Position numbers and translations under genes: made by a program. Source: Bugulina stolonifera (Eukaryota > Bryozoa > Gymnolaemata > Cheilostomatida > Bugulidae). Taken from it: a stretch of 64,000 bases of DNA. The notes below the pieces were generated by a model, which was given only the letters and a program-made list of their open reading frames with translations, was not told the origin of the DNA and made no database searches. Below are positions 61,333 to 64,000 of this stretch, one piece after another; position 1 is the stretch's first letter, and each line of letters begins with the position of its first letter. The stretch spans positions 2,647,501-2,711,500 of the forward strand of contig OW285192.1 of NCBI GenBank assembly GCA_935421135.1, in the 5' to 3' direction.

Positions 61333-61995
61333 TGTAATGGTTTCTGTGATTTGGTGCGGTCGTCCTTGGACGACTATCGACCCAGAAATGAAGTGCCTAT
61401 GAGTGGTAATAGGACTTCGCATTACATGAAAGATCGAGCGGTCTCAGTAGCCCAAATACTACCAAAGACGACCCATCTGATCTCAAGTCCGACCTTCAGA
61501 CTATACAATGAAAGAGAGTAGTTCAACCTAGTAGGCGGTTCGCTAAGCGAATGACCTAGTAAAAGGAAGAGAAAGTCCCTGTATCAAGTATAGATGTGTC
61601 ATTATTGAAAGCCAAGTGTAGACTGAGACAATGAACAGTAAAACAGTGCCCTTTATATAGTATAATGACTTCCGGCCGACGTGACGTCGGGAAAAGACGA
61701 CGTGTGGTCGTCCGGAAGTTGCGCAACAAGATGGCCGCCGGAAGCCCGACGGCCGACCCAAAATGGGTCGGGTTCTACAAAAGTTGCTTATAATGGTCCA
61801 ATTCATGTACAAAATGAATATCAATGGATTCTGAGAGGTCGGGCCTCTGTACATGGGTATAAAAGGCATTAAAAGACTTAGAAATAATCATACAATCATA
61901 TATAACAATATAAGAGTAAAGTACAAGCAGATATATACATGTATGCACGCAATAATGAGTGTCAGATGTAAGATACGACTGGGCGTACCATCACA
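61333..61995 (-). repeat. 3' LTR of the second copy
   Basis: Same length and ends as the LTRs of the first copy, differing at roughly a dozen sites (for example TCGCTAAGCG against TCGCAGAGCG). A polypurine tract (GAGGGGGCTA on the minus strand) adjoins it at 61996-62005. Confidence 0.9.
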
Positions 61996-62008
61996 TAGCC
62001 CCCTCACA

Positions 62009-64000
62009 CTAGGTCATGGGTGTCTCTAGTGTCAAGTTAAGAAGGGTACGGTACAGTGTAGATTCTCTGGATACTATATCCAAGTCTGCTTGTACAAGCT
62101 GGAGTTGTCGGGGGTGGCTTAGATGCTGGTTGGCTAGTTCACGAAGAGCTATTTCTCGAGTATAGAGAGGTTCCAGATGTTGGCGTAGAGTGTCCCCCAC
62201 CTGTTGACGGCTGGCAAGGTAGTGAATCCGTGGCTTGAGTTCAGCAAGTTGTTGCATGAACGACGGATCTGGAGATGCAGGACGTGTGGCATTCGGCTGA
62301 GTTAGTACAGGAGATGCAGGAGGTGGGGACTGGACGGCAGGAGAGTCTGGAGTGGCTCGGAGTAGGTCCCTGGCAGGTGTATAAGGAGAGCGGTGCGGTG
62401 AGACCTCTAGTGTGGGTCTGGACTGCAGTGGCTCGATCAGTAGAGTCGGAGAAGCTGTACAAGAAGCTGCACATGAGACCTTGGGTGGAGAGCCTTCGTA
62501 GAGAGGGCCTGACTGAGGAGCAGGCATACTCTTCCGTGGAGCAGGCCTTGTCTTCCAAGAGGGTAGACGTCCGCGTCGGCCAGGGGGGCCGACACTTACT
62601 GCGGAGGTACTAGCAAGAGGTCGCCAGGGAGAAGGTCCAGCAGGAGTGGTAGGCGACGAAGAAGAGGAGGAGGTAGCATCAGAAGGTGCGGAGTCGGGGG
62701 TCTGTTCTGGAGATGGGCTGTGCCGTCTCTTGGGAGGTCGCTTCCTTGTGGAGGAGGAGCTAGGCAAATAGACTGGTTTATTTGTCCCCGACTGTCCGTC
62801 CATAGTAGGACGACATGGTAGAAATGGTGGGGGATCCTTTACGCCCCACCATTCCATGAGGGCCCCATAGCTGGGCCCGTCCGTGAGGAAGAGACGTTTC
62901 CCACAGATACTGGATCTCCGACTGAAGTGATGGCCTAGAGCATCACGGCTAACTGAGCTGCGTCCGCAGCGACAGTAGAAGCGGGCAAAGTGCTGCCAAA
63001 TGTGAATGTTCAGTCTCTTGAGGGTGCCGGAGAAGCCACACTTTGCACATTTGAGGTTAGGTTGACTCCTTCTAGCCAAGTCGTCTCGGGCTTGTTGAGT
63101 GAAGGTACTAATCCATGGCTTAGTGGCTCCGGAATGCTGGGACGACTCTATGGGCAGCTTGTCAGTGAGTTTGTGCAGCTTAATTGTAGCTAACTTCAGG
63201 GTAGAGGTAACAGGAGGTGGAGTGGGTGGAGGCGTGCCGTCTGGCGTGAGCGTCTTCCGTAGAGGAGATGCATCTACAACACATAATTCATCTGATGTGT
63301 ATCCTCCGCCTTCTAACTCATGCTCTTTCCTGTGAGAATGTTCAGGGGAATTCTCCTCTGTCCCGACTGGTCTATGCCGAGTGGGGAGGGAGAGAGAATT
63401 CATGCCTGACAGTCCCACAGGTGTGGATGGTTCCTCTAATTCTGATTCGTTCCCTACTGGTAACACTGAGATTTGCTTACCTTCAGCTGTGAAGACAGGC
63501 TGGTTGGAGTGATCCATACTAGAAGGAGTAGCCGTCTCGTCTGCACGAGAATGAAAAAGGATACGAGTGCTGCTATTAGCTTCACCAGTGACACGAGGAG
63601 TGTAGAAGTTGCCACATGTAGGGATACATGTGCTTCGGTGAAGTGCTGGACGAGAAAGGACTACTCGTCTGTGAGCTGTCGTATTTATACTAGCCGAGGG
63701 ATGAGCAATTGGCTCAATTGTAGGCAATGCCTCAGGCACATTTTCTTTGTTCGACTCGTCAAATAAGCGCGGGAACACGGCAATAGTTGCCTTCGATTGC
63801 TTCTTATCCGCTTTAGGGGGCTTCGAGAGTTCGGCAATCTGTATTTTCGGCTGAAACTGTTCGGCAATGCTAGATTCCGTACAAGAGCGTTTTGCTTCGT
63901 GTACTTGAACTGCTGGCAGTATAGACTGTATCTCCGTCGTTGGGATTATGTCTTGAGGTTCGGCTACGCGACATTTCGCGTCCTCTGGATCAGGTCGGGC
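62009..64000 (-). CDS. Gag-like double zinc-finger ORF, second copy (N-terminal part outside window)
   Basis: The frame is open from the window edge to the stop at 62009. It is collinear with the last 660 or so residues of the 1112-residue protein at 19953-23291, including the double finger and the helical C terminus. Changes are amino-acid substitutions without frame breaks (for example KS to KP, and changes in the Pro/Ser region), while the finger block is unchanged. Conservation of the frame in two diverged copies suggests selection on the protein. Confidence 0.85.
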   Translation of the reverse strand, partial: ARPDPEDAKCRVAEPQDIIPTTEIQSILPAVQVHEAKRSCTESSIAEQFQPKIQIAELSKPPKADKKQSKATIAVFPRLFDESNKENVPEALPTIEPIAHPSASINTTAHRRVVLSRPALHRSTCIPTCGNFYTPRVTGEANSSTRILFHSRADETATPSSMDHSNQPVFTAEGKQISVLPVGNESELEEPSTPVGLSGMNSLSLPTRHRPVGTEENSPEHSHRKEHELEGGGYTSDELCVVDASPLRKTLTPDGTPPPTPPPVTSTLKLATIKLHKLTDKLPIESSQHSGATKPWISTFTQQARDDLARRSQPNLKCAKCGFSGTLKRLNIHIWQHFARFYCRCGRSSVSRDALGHHFSRRSSICGKRLFLTDGPSYGALMEWWGVKDPPPFLPCRPTMDGQSGTNKPVYLPSSSSTRKRPPKRRHSPSPEQTPDSAPSDATSSSSSSPTTPAGPSPWRPLASTSAVSVGPPGRRGRLPSWKTRPAPRKSMPAPQSGPLYEGSPPKVSCAASCTASPTLLIEPLQSRPTLEVSPHRSPYTPARDLLRATPDSPAVQSPPPASPVLTQPNATRPASPDPSFMQQLAELKPRIHYLASRQQVGDTLRQHLEPLYTREIALRELANQHLSHPRQLQLVQADLDIVSRESTLYRTLLNLTLETPMT

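Larger units (their letters stand above)
61333..64000 (-). mobile_element. Second copy of the gag-only LTR element (partial, runs off window)
   Basis: The 3' LTR (61333-61995, 663 bp) and interior match the 19277-24288 element with scattered substitutions. The left flank is ATAT (61329-61332) as a candidate target duplication; the other side is outside the window. It sits antisense in the CEP135-like gene, within an intronic minisatellite. Together with the first copy it shows that the family is active or was so recently. Confidence 0.9.

Overview
This is nuclear DNA of an invertebrate animal. The evidence is intron-rich genes with GT-AG splice sites, three conserved eukaryotic genes (one from a family typical of animals), and a mix of eukaryotic transposons. 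It is AT-rich and dense in minisatellites and in the ACATGTAC-type simple repeat. I cannot name the species. A slow-evolving marine invertebrate such as a sponge, cnidarian or lophotrochozoan would fit.

Left third (1-19.3 kb): a graveyard of nested mobile elements. A pogo/Tigger-type element (535-3414) has 22/27 matching ends and TA duplications, and sits between putative exons of an unrecognised AT-hook gene. A large hAT-like composite (4431-13844, ends CAGGGGCGGA, 6-bp duplication) holds a ZMYM1-type transposase, a gag scrap, an ORF with an unusual double zinc finger (7.2-8.8 kb), and a Ty3/gypsy relic (9511-13700) that itself carries a broken PIF/Harbinger transposase. A CR1/Jockey-type LINE fragment, a foldback and a 74-nt hairpin follow.

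19.3-24.3 kb: an intact young LTR element with two identical-looking 663-bp LTRs, a tRNA-Leu primer site, a polypurine tract and one 1112-residue gag-like ORF, but no pol. A second copy enters the window at 61333. Its ORF shares the unusual zinc-finger domain with the 7.2-kb ORF.

24.8-47.6 kb: two complete minus-strand genes. The first is a secreted, acatalytic carbonic anhydrase-related protein of the CA10/CA11 type (7 exons, 300 aa). The second is COG3, a Golgi tethering subunit (19 exons, 829 aa, against about 828 in human). I traced every COG3 exon with matching phase. Several introns are almost entirely filled by tandem arrays that begin within about 20 nt of the splice sites.

47.6-53.6 kb: intergenic sequence holding a 580-bp element with perfect 8-bp duplications and a 20-bp array, with no gene seen.

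53.6-60.5 kb: ten plus-strand exons of a CEP135-type centriole protein. The N-terminal region was not found and the 3' part lies beyond the window. One intron has its splice acceptor tandemly multiplied eight times in a 45-bp array that stays in frame with the exon. The second LTR element is inserted antisense in the last intron, inside another minisatellite.
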